A stretch of DNA of 41,568 nucleotides, taken from a virus. The notes beneath the pieces were generated by a model. The model was not told the origin of the DNA and ran no database searches. It worked only from the letters and a program-made list of their open reading frames with translations. Where the stretch lies: positions 1-41,568 of the IMG/VR virus record IMGVR_UViG_3300009684_001816; one strand, given 5' to 3'. This document shows positions 1-8,732 of this stretch, piece by piece (positions within the stretch are counted from its first letter, which is position 1; every line of letters starts with the position of its first letter). A program made the position numbers and the translations under genes.

Positions 1-123
1 AACTCCTGCCTGTTGTGATGCAGATATTTCAGATGTTCTTGGTGCTATATTTTGTGTTCGAATACGAGCATCAGGAACTCCTGCCTGTTGTGATGCAGAT
101 ATTTCAGATGTTCTTGGTGCTAT
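1..123. repeat. 48-bp direct repeat, 75-bp period, inside coding sequence
   Basis: Positions 1-48 and 76-123 are identical over 48 bases. The 75-base period keeps the frame, so the protein has a 25-residue unit repeated at least twice. The array may continue beyond the window. It is likely to be length-variable through slippage or recombination. Confidence 0.9.
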
Positions 124-741
124 TGGTTTTTGAGAAGCTGCTGGCGCTGATGGTTTTTCTGGTGTTGCAGAGTTTGGATCAGCAATCCTAGCTCCCAAAT
201 TTGCTCTAGGGGGTTCTGGTACGTTCATGCGAGAGCCAAGAGTAGGGTCATCAGAGTTTCGCATCGTTTCAACATCTCTACTCTGTTGACGATCAAGAAG
301 TGTAGCCGCATCAGGACGAGCTCGACGCGCACCATACGCTCTATCGACAAGTGGTCTTAAATCAGTTCTGGCGGCTTTTTCTGGTGGTGCAGCAGCTGTT
401 GCTGCATCCGGCCTGAAGACGCCCATGGCCGAAGCCGCCCGAGCACCAGCCGCTCTATCAAAAAGAGGTTTTAAATCAGTTCGGGCGGCTTTTTCTGTTG
501 CTGGTGCAACCGGTGGTGTACGAAGTTCAGCCGCTTTGGCGGCTGTTGGAACCGCTGCTGCAGCTTGTTCTCTTTTCGCTTTTATAGCAGCATCTCTTCT
601 TGTATTAAATTTTTCTGGGTCGCCCAAAAGTCCTTCTTCATTAACAGCATTAACGTTTCTCATTGAATTTTTCATACGCTGTTCATTAATACGACGCTGT
701 ACTTCGAAAAGAGCGTCTACGATTGTTTTTTTATCTGACAT
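1..741 (-). CDS. Ala/Arg-rich phage protein, C-terminus outside window
   Basis: The frame is open from the ATG at 741 to the window edge, 247 codons, and is preceded by an AAGGAAAC ribosome site. I do not recognise a family. The first 50 residues are charged and probably helical. After that come low-complexity segments rich in Ala, Pro and Arg, including two copies of a block containing EKAARTDLxPLxDRA. Near the window edge a segment ending SQQAGV is repeated, matching the DNA repeat at 1-123. It is last in the late minus-strand operon, 10 bases after the 641-aa gene. Its composition resembles scaffold or virion-internal proteins of T4-like phages, but that is only an impression. Confidence 0.75.
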   Translation of the reverse strand, partial: MSDKKTIVDALFEVQRRINEQRMKNSMRNVNAVNEEGLLGDPEKFNTRRDAAIKAKREQAAAAVPTAAKAAELRTPPVAPATEKAARTDLKPLFDRAAGARAASAMGVFRPDAATAAAPPEKAARTDLRPLVDRAYGARRARPDAATLLDRQQSRDVETMRNSDDPTLGSRMNVPEPPRANLGARIADPNSATPEKPSAPAASQKPIAPRTSEISASQQAGVPDARIRTQNIAPRTSEISASQQAGV

Positions 742-751
742 TTTTGTTTCC

Positions 752-2677
752 TTAAGATGCTGTACTGTTAGGATCTGGTTTTTTCATGGGTGGATTGAAT
801 TCTACTGGTGTTTCTTTACTGGCCCGTTTTTTATCAGCAACAGCACCCATAATAGTGTTTTTTCTAATAGTATGAATTGTGTTTTCCGGTGCACCTTCGC
901 TCATCGGTTTTTTACCAGGAGCAAATGATGTTGGTTTTACAACGCCTTGCATATCTGTTGTATTTACTGGGGGTTTTGACTTTTTTGGATCATTGGGATC
1001 TTTAGGATCTTTAGGATCTTTAGTGTTACTATTTCTAGTCCAAGGCGAATATGCCTGACCAGTTACACCAAGAGCAAATCCTTTTACCAATTGCGCACCA
1101 GGCGATTGAATATCTTTATTAATTTCTTTTGCTGAAAAAGCATCAGGTTCGACAGGAGCAGCTGAAGGAGTTTCTATAGCTACTTTTGGTAATCTTACTT
1201 TGTTGGCTTTGGCAACTACGTTTGATGCAACTGATCTAAGACCAGAACCAAGTTTTGAAACTACATTGCTTGCCACATTTCCAACACCCTTAAGAATATC
1301 ACCGATACCCTCTTCGATATCTTGCTGTTTTTTATATTCGATAGCTTCTCTTACAGTTGACAATCTTCTGACATTCTCGTCAATAACTTTCTGTTTAATT
1401 TCAGAATTTTTAGCGAGTTTTGATTTTCTATCGAATGGTGAATTCGCTGAGTTTGGACGAGCAACATTTTCAATTGTGCGACGATCAGCTGTACCTGATT
1501 CTTCCTTCAATTTCTTTTTCTTTCCGCTCTCTTCTTGTGGTGCACCTGCCGCCGAAAGAGATGCCACTGACGGTGCATTACCTTCATTAGGAACAGTTGA
1601 ATCTTCTTTTACTAAAGGTTTAGGATTAGGTGATAATTTACGTGATCTCGTTGATGAAGTTGATTTTCTAGGCGTAGGTTGTGGTGCAAGTGATGCACTA
1701 CTGACACCAGTTAATGCACCCGGAATAGCAGAAGATCCAGAAGATCCAGTAGATAAATTGGAACCAGAAACAGCAAGATCAGCAGCATCGGCAATTCTAC
1801 TAGGGTTTATTGCTGATTTTGCTGTAGTTTGTTCAGCGCCTTTAACAGCTGCTTTTCCAGCACCAGATACAGCAATATGTTCACCAGCTCTTACACCTCC
1901 TTTGAGGGCAGTTCTACCTAACCATGATGCACCACCAGTAATTGGCGTGAGGGCAGCAGCGCCCAGATCAATACCTGCTGATAGTGCTGCTCTACCAAAA
2001 TTACCAGCTTTCAATTCTTGATAAGCATCATATCCCGGTATTAATAACCTAGCACCAGTATCTAGTGCACCTAGTGCACCACCCTCAGTTTCGAGTTGTT
2101 TCTTTTTTTTACCACCCTCTGAATAAGAAACATTCTGCTGGGCAGAAACATTACCCATATCAGACATTCCTTCGACAACATCATCGTTTTTTGATAAAAC
2201 TTTATTTCTGGCAGCAGCTGAAATTTTGTTGACATCAAGATTACTTACACGATCATCACCAACATCAGAGCCTTTACCGGTAGGACCCGAACGAAATATT
2301 GCAGTGTCACCTTTTGGGGCAAACTTATCGCCCTTATGAAGAAGACCTTCATGAACTGTTCTGATGGCATGTTCTAAAGAAATTCTTTTTTTAACATTAC
2401 CACCGCCTTCAGCTTCAGGTCCATTATTATCTGTACCTGTTAAAGATTTAATAACACCTCTAATATTTTGTTTATCATCTTCATCAGCAGCTCTACGTTC
2501 TGTACCTAAAGGTGCAGGTCTATTAAGTTTATTGTTACTGCTAGTAACACTAAAGTCTTTAGGTGGCTCTTTTCTACCAGCTAAAGTATGAGCAACTTGT
2601 CGAAGCGTGCTATTTTCCTGCGAAGCTTCTTTAACCAATCTGATTTTGTGCTCTAAGCTTAAGTAATTGTCTGACAT
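752..2677 (-). CDS. Large low-complexity phage structural-type protein (641 aa)
   Basis: The function is unknown. The N-terminus contains SLEHKIRLVKEA, and a second copy SLEHAIRTVHEG lies about 100 residues on, so a short helical motif is repeated. Two basic patches, EGGKKKK and ESGKKKK, follow, and a similar ESGKKKR ends the 576-aa protein at 3407-5137. A middle Ala/Gly-rich hydrophobic stretch (about residues 205-255) could be membrane-active. The C-terminus is Pro/Lys-rich. The gene starts 3 bases after the Dps gene stop and is clearly co-transcribed. The shared Lys-rich motifs suggest that this protein and the 576-aa protein belong to one virion-associated family. Confidence 0.75.
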   Translation of the reverse strand: MSDNYLSLEHKIRLVKEASQENSTLRQVAHTLAGRKEPPKDFSVTSSNNKLNRPAPLGTERRAADEDDKQNIRGVIKSLTGTDNNGPEAEGGGNVKKRISLEHAIRTVHEGLLHKGDKFAPKGDTAIFRSGPTGKGSDVGDDRVSNLDVNKISAAARNKVLSKNDDVVEGMSDMGNVSAQQNVSYSEGGKKKKQLETEGGALGALDTGARLLIPGYDAYQELKAGNFGRAALSAGIDLGAAALTPITGGASWLGRTALKGGVRAGEHIAVSGAGKAAVKGAEQTTAKSAINPSRIADAADLAVSGSNLSTGSSGSSAIPGALTGVSSASLAPQPTPRKSTSSTRSRKLSPNPKPLVKEDSTVPNEGNAPSVASLSAAGAPQEESGKKKKLKEESGTADRRTIENVARPNSANSPFDRKSKLAKNSEIKQKVIDENVRRLSTVREAIEYKKQQDIEEGIGDILKGVGNVASNVVSKLGSGLRSVASNVVAKANKVRLPKVAIETPSAAPVEPDAFSAKEINKDIQSPGAQLVKGFALGVTGQAYSPWTRNSNTKDPKDPKDPNDPKKSKPPVNTTDMQGVVKPTSFAPGKKPMSEGAPENTIHTIRKNTIMGAVADKKRASKETPVEFNPPMKKPDPNSTAS

Positions 2678-2680
2678 CTT

Positions 2681-3118
2681 TTACGCCTTTACGATTGAAC
2701 GAAGCATCCAAGAATGTTTCTCGTGAGTATCGATACGATCCTGAAGAAAGTTACTGAGGCCACATTTATTAGCTGATTCGGCTAATTTGTACGCTTTCGT
2801 TAATGAATCAATCACTTTCTGATTATCAGCTTCAAGCTTAGTTAACATTGCAATCGCAGATGGAATAGCAAGTTCATCAGTAATAGTTGTTAACTCTTTA
2901 AATCTAGTAAATGAACCTGGAGCATATGCATCGAGTGTGCGAATATGTTCTGCAACAGCATCAACGGCTCCCCAAACTTCATTATAAAGACCATCAAGAA
3001 ACCCGTGATACTGAACAAAGTTCGAACCCTCAATATTCCAATGGAAATAATGAGCTTTCAGATATAATGCGAAAGTGTCCGCAAGAACAACTTTCAGAGC
3101 ATCAACGAGTTCTTTCAT
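2681..3118 (-). CDS. Dps-like ferritin (DNA-binding protein from starved cells)
   Basis: This 145-residue protein has the Dps/ferritin-like four-helix signature. A helix with AHYFHWN carries His26, and His38 and Asp42 follow in YHGFLD. Asp53 and Glu57 lie in the VDAVAEHI helix. These match the inter-subunit ferroxidase ligands of Dps. Dps proteins form 12-subunit shells that oxidise and store iron, protecting DNA from Fenton damage, and some bind DNA. The basic N-terminal tail of E. coli Dps is absent, so DNA binding is uncertain. It lies in the late block among virion-type genes, so packaging in the virion or protection of replicated DNA is possible. Confidence 0.92.
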   Translation of the reverse strand: MKELVDALKVVLADTFALYLKAHYFHWNIEGSNFVQYHGFLDGLYNEVWGAVDAVAEHIRTLDAYAPGSFTRFKELTTITDELAIPSAIAMLTKLEADNQKVIDSLTKAYKLAESANKCGLSNFLQDRIDTHEKHSWMLRSIVKA

Positions 3119-3119
3119 G

Positions 3120-3374
3120 TTACTTTACTTTCTTAACATATGGTCTTTTACCAGCTGACTTTTTTTTCGCTACCTTTTTAGCGACCAATTTTTCAGTGGC
3201 AATACGACGTTCGGTGTTTTTTTCTTCATTTGACATTATAGCGAAAGAAGTCGCAGCAATCATTGGATTAATATTGGCAATAACTGCTATAGATTCAGAT
3301 TCGTTATTAACTGTTACTTTTTCTTCGGTAACTTGTACTTTTGATTTGAATAAATTTTTAAACCATGTAAACAT
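3120..3374 (-). CDS. Small basic protein (84 aa), unknown
   Basis: I do not recognise a family. The N-terminus MFTWFKNLFKSK could be an amphipathic membrane-associating helix. The middle is Ala/Ile-rich and the last 30 residues are strongly Lys/Arg-rich, which could bind nucleic acid. The Dps gene begins 1 base after its stop. A late-promoter-like box lies 18 bases upstream, so expression is probably late. Function unknown. Confidence 0.7.
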   Translation of the reverse strand: MFTWFKNLFKSKVQVTEEKVTVNNESESIAVIANINPMIAATSFAIMSNEEKNTERRIATEKLVAKKVAKKKSAGKRPYVKKVK

Positions 3375-3391
3375 TTTAATATCCTTTTTAA

Positions 3392-3399
3392 TATTTATT
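3392..3399 (-). promoter_or_regulatory. Late-promoter-like box (AATAAATA)
   Basis: On the minus strand this reads AATAAATA, 7 of 8 matches to the T4 late consensus TATAAATA, 18 bases before the ATG at 3374. T4-like late promoters consist only of this -10 element, which is read by the gp55/gp33-modified polymerase. gp33 is encoded in this window. Confidence 0.55.
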
Positions 3400-3406
3400 C
3401 GTAATT

Positions 3407-5137
3407 TTATCTTTTCTTTTTACCTGATTCATTTTCCTGCGAATCTGCAAATGGATTGTTGGCACGAAGATTAGCACCACCAGTTGGATTTGATACTACA
3501 TCTTTTACTTTTGCTTTATCGTCGAGTCCAGCACCACCATCATGTCTACTGCCAAGCATAATATCATTGCTACTACGACCTTCGTCGTCATCGTGTTTAC
3601 CAGCTGACATGTATTTGCGCATTATGGGATCGTCAGTATTTTTCATAAGACGACCAACGGCATCTTTATGAACGGCCGACTGTTGTCTTTCTATACCACG
3701 CTGTAGATTATCTGCATCCGAACGATTTCTGCTATCTGGCTTAACTAGCATCTCTGGTGTTTTTGGCTTAGATGATGTAGGTGTAGGCTCTGGTGTTGGT
3801 GCCTTTGTTTCAGATGGTTTCGTATCATTTTTTGAAGCTACTGGCTCAGATGCTTTCGGTGTAGAAGGTTCATCAGCTGGCTTGTTCATATTTTGAGAAA
3901 GATCTGGTCTATCGGCCATAGCTTTTCTAGTTATAGGACCAATTATACCATCTCGTTGTTTGGGGCTCATACCAAGAGATGTCTGCAATCTTATAACATC
4001 TTTTCTACCTTCAGCAATAACTCTTTTAATTGTCGTTAATGTTGATTCTTTTGGTGTCATTTTTTTATAAACCTTTGTTAATTCGTCGCTTCCAACAAAA
4101 CGACTGTTTGGCTTCCTAAAATCTTTTGAAGTTTTCTCTGCGCCTTCATAACGCTCTTGCATCTTTTCACGTTCTTTTTTCTCTTTTTCCATTTTTTTAT
4201 GGAAAGTTTTTCTATGTCCTGCATTTGGATCTTCAGGATTCCATGGCTGCTCCATAGATACCATGTGTCCTGGCGTTTTTCCGATTTTTGATTTGCCATC
4301 TTCGGACTCTTTAATGGTGTTTATTTTACCACCTTTTGCAAGAAATTGTTTAACGAGTTCGTCGCTTGTATCTCTGGTAATTTTATCCTGAGGGTTTTTT
4401 GCCGCTTTTGCTTTGGCTCGTTTTAATTTTAAGAAAGTTCTACCTTGTTCCATATATTTGTCAGAATATACTTCATCTAACCCATTAGATTTTTTATTAA
4501 TAGCCGAAGGTCTGGCACATGAACCTGGAGCACATGGTTTAGTACCCGGGACACGCTTGTATCCATCCCAGCAGTTACATGTTTTTTCTTGAAGTTCAGC
4601 TTCTTCTTTGTGACAATTCCACTTACGTAATGATAATGTTTTACGAGTCGGTTTGCCATTCGGTTTATATTTTGGCCCTTCAACTTTACTCATACGTGCA
4701 CAAAATGAATTTCGGCGACCTTCAGCTTCTGATCCAGGTGTTATTTCTGATGGAGGTTTGGTAACTGGTTTTTTTAAATTACTGCCATATTTTTTATTAA
4801 AGTAATTACGACCAGCTTGGTTTAACCCACCAGTTGGATTTTGAAACTTTTTAGCAACTTCGGATATTAGATCTTCATCAAGCATAGTAGCAAAACCTCC
4901 GGCAATAAAAGAATTAACACGTTCAAATGCAAATTGTTCCGGAGTCTCACTGAATGTGGATTTCCAGATTGAATAACCACGACGATATACTTCTTCAAGA
5001 ATATCGGTCGAGATACCTGATTTTTGAGATTTTTTATAAAGCGATAGCTTTTGCTCGTTAGTGAGACTTATGTCAGAGCCTGCAAAGTGTTCAGCAACTA
5101 CTGACTGTGGTTCGAATGTTTTAAATTTTTTTACCAT
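3407..5137 (-). CDS. 576-aa virion-type protein with SFCARM/LRKWNC motif and PG-binding-like segment
   Basis: The N-terminal 110 residues contain LEEVYRRGYSIW and EQFAFERVNSFIAGG, a block I know from many T4-like phage proteins of unknown function. A second familiar phage motif, RRNSFCARM...SLRKWNC, is near residues 140-175 and is followed by a Cys cluster (CNCWDGY...CAPGSC) that could bind metal. Around residues 379-412, LQTSLGM...DGIIGPITRKA resembles the PG_binding_1 peptidoglycan-binding motif. The rest is Pro/Thr/Lys-rich, and the protein ends ESGKKKR. The start has an AAGGGAAA ribosome site. A virion role (core, tail-associated or injected) is inferred. Confidence 0.75.
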   Translation of the reverse strand: MVKKFKTFEPQSVVAEHFAGSDISLTNEQKLSLYKKSQKSGISTDILEEVYRRGYSIWKSTFSETPEQFAFERVNSFIAGGFATMLDEDLISEVAKKFQNPTGGLNQAGRNYFNKKYGSNLKKPVTKPPSEITPGSEAEGRRNSFCARMSKVEGPKYKPNGKPTRKTLSLRKWNCHKEEAELQEKTCNCWDGYKRVPGTKPCAPGSCARPSAINKKSNGLDEVYSDKYMEQGRTFLKLKRAKAKAAKNPQDKITRDTSDELVKQFLAKGGKINTIKESEDGKSKIGKTPGHMVSMEQPWNPEDPNAGHRKTFHKKMEKEKKEREKMQERYEGAEKTSKDFRKPNSRFVGSDELTKVYKKMTPKESTLTTIKRVIAEGRKDVIRLQTSLGMSPKQRDGIIGPITRKAMADRPDLSQNMNKPADEPSTPKASEPVASKNDTKPSETKAPTPEPTPTSSKPKTPEMLVKPDSRNRSDADNLQRGIERQQSAVHKDAVGRLMKNTDDPIMRKYMSAGKHDDDEGRSSNDIMLGSRHDGGAGLDDKAKVKDVVSNPTGGANLRANNPFADSQENESGKKKR

Positions 5138-5159
5138 TGGAGTTTCCCTTTAGGCTTAT

Positions 5160-5230
5160 CCAAAAACAATCTGCAGGTCTGCCATAGCCTTACTGCACTA
5201 ACAAGGTTATTTAGGTTTCTTTGTTTTTGG
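5160..5230 (-). promoter_or_regulatory. Intergenic element: 10-bp inverted repeat enclosing a late-like box
   Basis: CCAAAAACAA at 5160-5169 and its exact reverse complement at 5221-5230 flank 51 bases. Inside, at 5207-5215 on the minus strand, is CCTAAATAA. The same nonamer precedes the endolysin gene at 18596-18604. The element separates the 657-aa gene from the 576-aa gene and probably supplies a late promoter for the latter. The long-range stem may be an operator or an RNA fold. Confidence 0.5.
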
Positions 5231-5235
5231 TTAAA

Positions 5236-7209
5236 TTATCTAAATGAACGAAAAGATGTCCACGCTTCTTTTATTGCACGAGCTTTAGCTTTTTTTGGTT
5301 TAACTTCTTGTGGAGTATTAATGTCATTAAATATCCTTTCGGCACGGTCGTAATTAGCTGGTGGTAAAACTTTTTTAAGTTCTTCTGGTGATTTTGCAGC
5401 ACGTGCTGCTGTTCCAGAAACACCGTCCATTCCCTGTGCGCCAGATTTTCTTTCCCCACCAACTTGATGAAAATGCACATTAAATCCATGTTCACCTTCC
5501 ACATCTTTATAATCTCTAAGTCGATCCGCCATAGTTTTACGATCTGAACCACCATAAATTGTAACAGATCCTCTTTTACCGGAATTCCACATATCACGAA
5601 GCGCATGAAATGGTGTTACTGTTGGACTTACATTCACATTAGGGCCAGCAGCATTTTTTATATCATCAATTTTATTTTCAATTGGTATTGGACGGCCTGT
5701 TGATTTTGTTACGAAAACATTATTAGAATCATGGCCTGCATTTTGCATAGTATTAACTACGCTATGATGCGCTATTGTATATGGAGAAAATCCACCAATT
5801 ATAACACCATGAGAACCAGGTTTTTCAACATCTTCTTTAATTGGCGCTGCTAGTGCAGGTGTGGGTGATGGAGCCTCTGAAGCTGGAGCTGTTAATTTGG
5901 CAGAAGCTTGTCTTTGTGCAACTGCACCGCCACCAGTTAAATTATATTTGGTAAACCAAGGATTTGCTGCTTTATTATAACTTGTTGTGCCATCTGGATG
6001 GTGAAGAGTAACAACTAAACCTTCTCCTTCTGATGCTTCGCCATTAATACTTGTGCTAAATGGTGAATTTTTAGCCGCAACTTTTCTAAGCACTTCTTGT
6101 GCATTTTTAAAATGATTCATTAAATCGAAAGAGTTTTTAATATGGTGTTGATTGGCAATAACATCAGCTACATTATCTGCATGTTTTCTAGACTCGTTGT
6201 TTTTAACTTTGTCGGATAATGGTTTTGCTAATCTTGCAGCTGATTTTGAATTTAAATGATCAATATATCCTTGTACAGAAGGAGTAAGATCGTTTCTAAT
6301 AGTATGAGACATATAAGATTCTATATTTTCACCATGACGACGCATAACATCGTTAAACCCATTTCCTGGCGAATCTTTACTATCTTCTTTTATTTTAGAA
6401 TATGTTTTTGCAGCGTTTTTCATATGCAATGCATATTCAGCTTGTTCTTCAGGTGTATAATTTTGAGGATTAACATTCACAGTTGGATCCATATTATGGA
6501 CATCTGGATGATCTACAAATGAATCTCTAGTTTTTTTATCAATAGGTTCTGCACCAGATTTTGGTGTATACTGGCTATGTAAAGCAATGATAATTTTTGC
6601 ATTTTTTGCTTTAATACCTTCTGGTGTATCTTTACCAAAATGATATGCTATTGCATTCGGAAGTATTGAATGCTGATGGGCGTCGCTATGAAGTTCGCTA
6701 GGATCGCCCATATAATCTCCGGAGAAAATTTTCGGACTATCTGGTAATATTTTACCGCCATGATCAAGTAGTCTATGCATTTTATCAGCAAGACCAGGAG
6801 CGTGACCAAAAAGTCTATCAATATCTTCATGTGTTGACGCCATTTTGTCTTCTGATATTTTTCCGTCTTTTCCCACAGCGCCCTTATAACCAACGCTAGT
6901 TACGCCCCTATGTTTTCTTATAAGGAATGAAGGCGACCCCTCCATTTTTTCAGTAACAGTAACATTATTTGGTACAGCCGCACCACGAAGATGATTATGG
7001 GCATATCTAAGCATTTTATCGGTCATAGCAATACCTGCATCACCGCCCGTTGATTTTTCTTCATCGGTAGGTGGTAAAATTTCACCAGTTGTTTTGTTTT
7101 TTCTTGGTTTAGCAAAAACAAACATCGATCTATGCGCATGTGTAATATGTCCAAGTTTAGTTCCTGGATCAGATGCATCTTCTGTAAGAAAACTTTTAAA
7201 ATTAAACAT
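5236..7209 (-). CDS. Ligase-like nucleotidyltransferase fused to a cytidylyltransferase-like domain
   Basis: Two domains are visible in this 657-residue protein. Residues about 80-425 look like the covalent nucleotidyltransferase (DNA/RNA ligase) fold: K88-M-E90-G resembles motif I (KxDG/KxEG), SGDYMGD near 163 could be motif III, and EGEGLVV (394-400) followed by K413/K421 could be motifs IV and V. After a Pro/Ala linker, residues 468-630 contain GGFSPYTIAHH and later VSGTAAR, the HxGH-like and (I/V)S-S/G-T-x-x-R signatures of cytidylyl/adenylyltransferases such as NMNAT or CoaD. The N-terminus MFNFKSFLTE resembles a T4 capsid-targeting peptide. Substrates are unknown. It overlaps the next gene start by one base (TAATG). 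Confidence 0.7.
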   Translation of the reverse strand: MFNFKSFLTEDASDPGTKLGHITHAHRSMFVFAKPRKNKTTGEILPPTDEEKSTGGDAGIAMTDKMLRYAHNHLRGAAVPNNVTVTEKMEGSPSFLIRKHRGVTSVGYKGAVGKDGKISEDKMASTHEDIDRLFGHAPGLADKMHRLLDHGGKILPDSPKIFSGDYMGDPSELHSDAHQHSILPNAIAYHFGKDTPEGIKAKNAKIIIALHSQYTPKSGAEPIDKKTRDSFVDHPDVHNMDPTVNVNPQNYTPEEQAEYALHMKNAAKTYSKIKEDSKDSPGNGFNDVMRRHGENIESYMSHTIRNDLTPSVQGYIDHLNSKSAARLAKPLSDKVKNNESRKHADNVADVIANQHHIKNSFDLMNHFKNAQEVLRKVAAKNSPFSTSINGEASEGEGLVVTLHHPDGTTSYNKAANPWFTKYNLTGGGAVAQRQASAKLTAPASEAPSPTPALAAPIKEDVEKPGSHGVIIGGFSPYTIAHHSVVNTMQNAGHDSNNVFVTKSTGRPIPIENKIDDIKNAAGPNVNVSPTVTPFHALRDMWNSGKRGSVTIYGGSDRKTMADRLRDYKDVEGEHGFNVHFHQVGGERKSGAQGMDGVSGTAARAAKSPEELKKVLPPANYDRAERIFNDINTPQEVKPKKAKARAIKEAWTSFRSFR

Positions 7210-8732
7210 TATACTTTTTCCTCGACCGATTTATTGCCAATTTGACCAACATGATACCCTGCAGCAGAACTTTGAGTTAATAGTTTTTTTACTCCGGGTC
7301 TAGGTCTATTTAACAATGACTGTGTTGATGGAGCTGCAGCAACTGGTGCACTAGATATAGGAGTTCTTACACGTTGTCTTCTTTGTGGCCGAACAACTGG
7401 TGCTGGTGCTATAACTTCTTTAAAAGGTTTTACTCGTTTTGGTTTTGTTGGTTTAGGTGCAGCCGCTACCTTTGGTTTCGCTGCACGTTTTGGTTTTGTT
7501 GGTTTAGGTTTATCAGGAAAATCTTTTTGCGAAACCCTAACTCTAGCAGTAGGTCTTTGTGCAGAAGAATTTAAAGAATATTGATCCATAGAATTTCCGT
7601 GTTTACCAGAAGTATCTAATTCATTAAGATACTGTACATTTTTATGATTTTCACTAGGAAGTGTCATTGATCCACGTGGAGAAATTTGACTTTTATCAGA
7701 ACTATATACTGCCATTCTAGAGATAGGCATTACTTCGCCAGTTTTTTTATGAATACCATGAATTGTTACACTAGCTGGATCTTTTTCATTTGGTTGAATG
7801 TGTAATCCATGAAATTGATCAAGATATTGGTTAATATGTTCGTGTAAATCATAAACACGTGTTCTGTGGTGAGTGCCATCAGAATTTAATTCTGTATGAG
7901 TAACTGTTGTTGGCGTTTCTCGAGAAGGTGTAACAGCATTAAAAATAGCATCTCTTAATCTTGTACCACCATCTTTTTTATCTTTTTCTGCCATATCGCT
8001 AAATGCATCTCTCATATCTCGCCCGTAACTTTTATTACGTTCGTTATATGCTGCATTTATTTCATCGGCTATTTTTTGTTCTTTAGGTGTATTAACATAA
8101 TCTGTTTGTCTTCTGCCTGGAATAATTTTTTTAAGGAAATCTGTTCCTGCAGCGCCGCGAATTCCATGTTTTGTAAGAACTTTTGCGTATGGTTCATTAT
8201 GTTGAGATAATTTTCTACCAGTCATTCTTTCAAAATTTTGAACGCCTGGATTAGCATAATTAATATGGCTACCAATATCTGTAACTTTTTCAGAAAAAGC
8301 ATGATTACCGCCATGGGATAATTCAGCCATATTATCACCAACAGGTTTTTCTGGTTTACTTCCTAGAAATTTTTCAGGATCAGATGGCTGTGATGTCCAT
8401 ACAAAACGATTAAAGCCTTTTGTTCTATCATGTTGATGTCTACCAGCAACCCATCTTTCTGTCATTTCTGAAGATGTTTTAGCTGCATCAACCATATTTT
8501 TGTATACTGGGTGGTCTTTGTATTGATCGCCAAAAAGAATTTTAGCAGTTTTGTCATGAATATTTTCTGGCGTTTTTCCTTCCACTCTATACGAATCAGG
8601 AAATTTGCCACCATTATGTTCGCGACCTTTTAAAAGTTCAAATAATTTACCAGCTGCATCTCCTGGTTTAAAATCGCCTTGTTTTTTTACTTTTTTAGCA
8701 GCTTCTATCAAATATTCAGCAAATTTAAACAT
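7209..8732 (-). CDS. 507-aa protein with capsid-targeting-like N-terminus, unknown
   Basis: I do not recognise a domain. The first ten residues, MFKFAEYLIE, match the pattern of T4 internal-protein leaders (hydrophobic decapeptide ending (I/L)-x-E) and are followed by AAKKVKK. The next 370 residues are polar and look globular, with many His and Lys. The last 110 are a Pro/Lys/Arg-rich tail with repeated KPTKPKR units, probably disordered and able to bind nucleic acid. Both ends overlap neighbours by one base (TAATG junctions), so it is translationally coupled to the HAD phosphatase before it and the nucleotidyltransferase after it. Confidence 0.75.
   Translation of the reverse strand: MFKFAEYLIEAAKKVKKQGDFKPGDAAGKLFELLKGREHNGGKFPDSYRVEGKTPENIHDKTAKILFGDQYKDHPVYKNMVDAAKTSSEMTERWVAGRHQHDRTKGFNRFVWTSQPSDPEKFLGSKPEKPVGDNMAELSHGGNHAFSEKVTDIGSHINYANPGVQNFERMTGRKLSQHNEPYAKVLTKHGIRGAAGTDFLKKIIPGRRQTDYVNTPKEQKIADEINAAYNERNKSYGRDMRDAFSDMAEKDKKDGGTRLRDAIFNAVTPSRETPTTVTHTELNSDGTHHRTRVYDLHEHINQYLDQFHGLHIQPNEKDPASVTIHGIHKKTGEVMPISRMAVYSSDKSQISPRGSMTLPSENHKNVQYLNELDTSGKHGNSMDQYSLNSSAQRPTARVRVSQKDFPDKPKPTKPKRAAKPKVAAAPKPTKPKRVKPFKEVIAPAPVVRPQRRQRVRTPISSAPVAAAPSTQSLLNRPRPGVKKLLTQSSAAGYHVGQIGNKSVEEKV

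Noticed and set aside
13-741. Plus-strand frame at 425-928 opposite the first gene
   Set aside because: It spans the junction of two minus-strand genes and has no start signal. The minus-strand frame is open to the window edge with a good ribosome site.
1200-2021. Long plus-strand open frame of 273 codons
   Set aside because: It is antisense to the 641-aa late gene, has no ribosome site and an amino-acid composition typical of a shadow frame.
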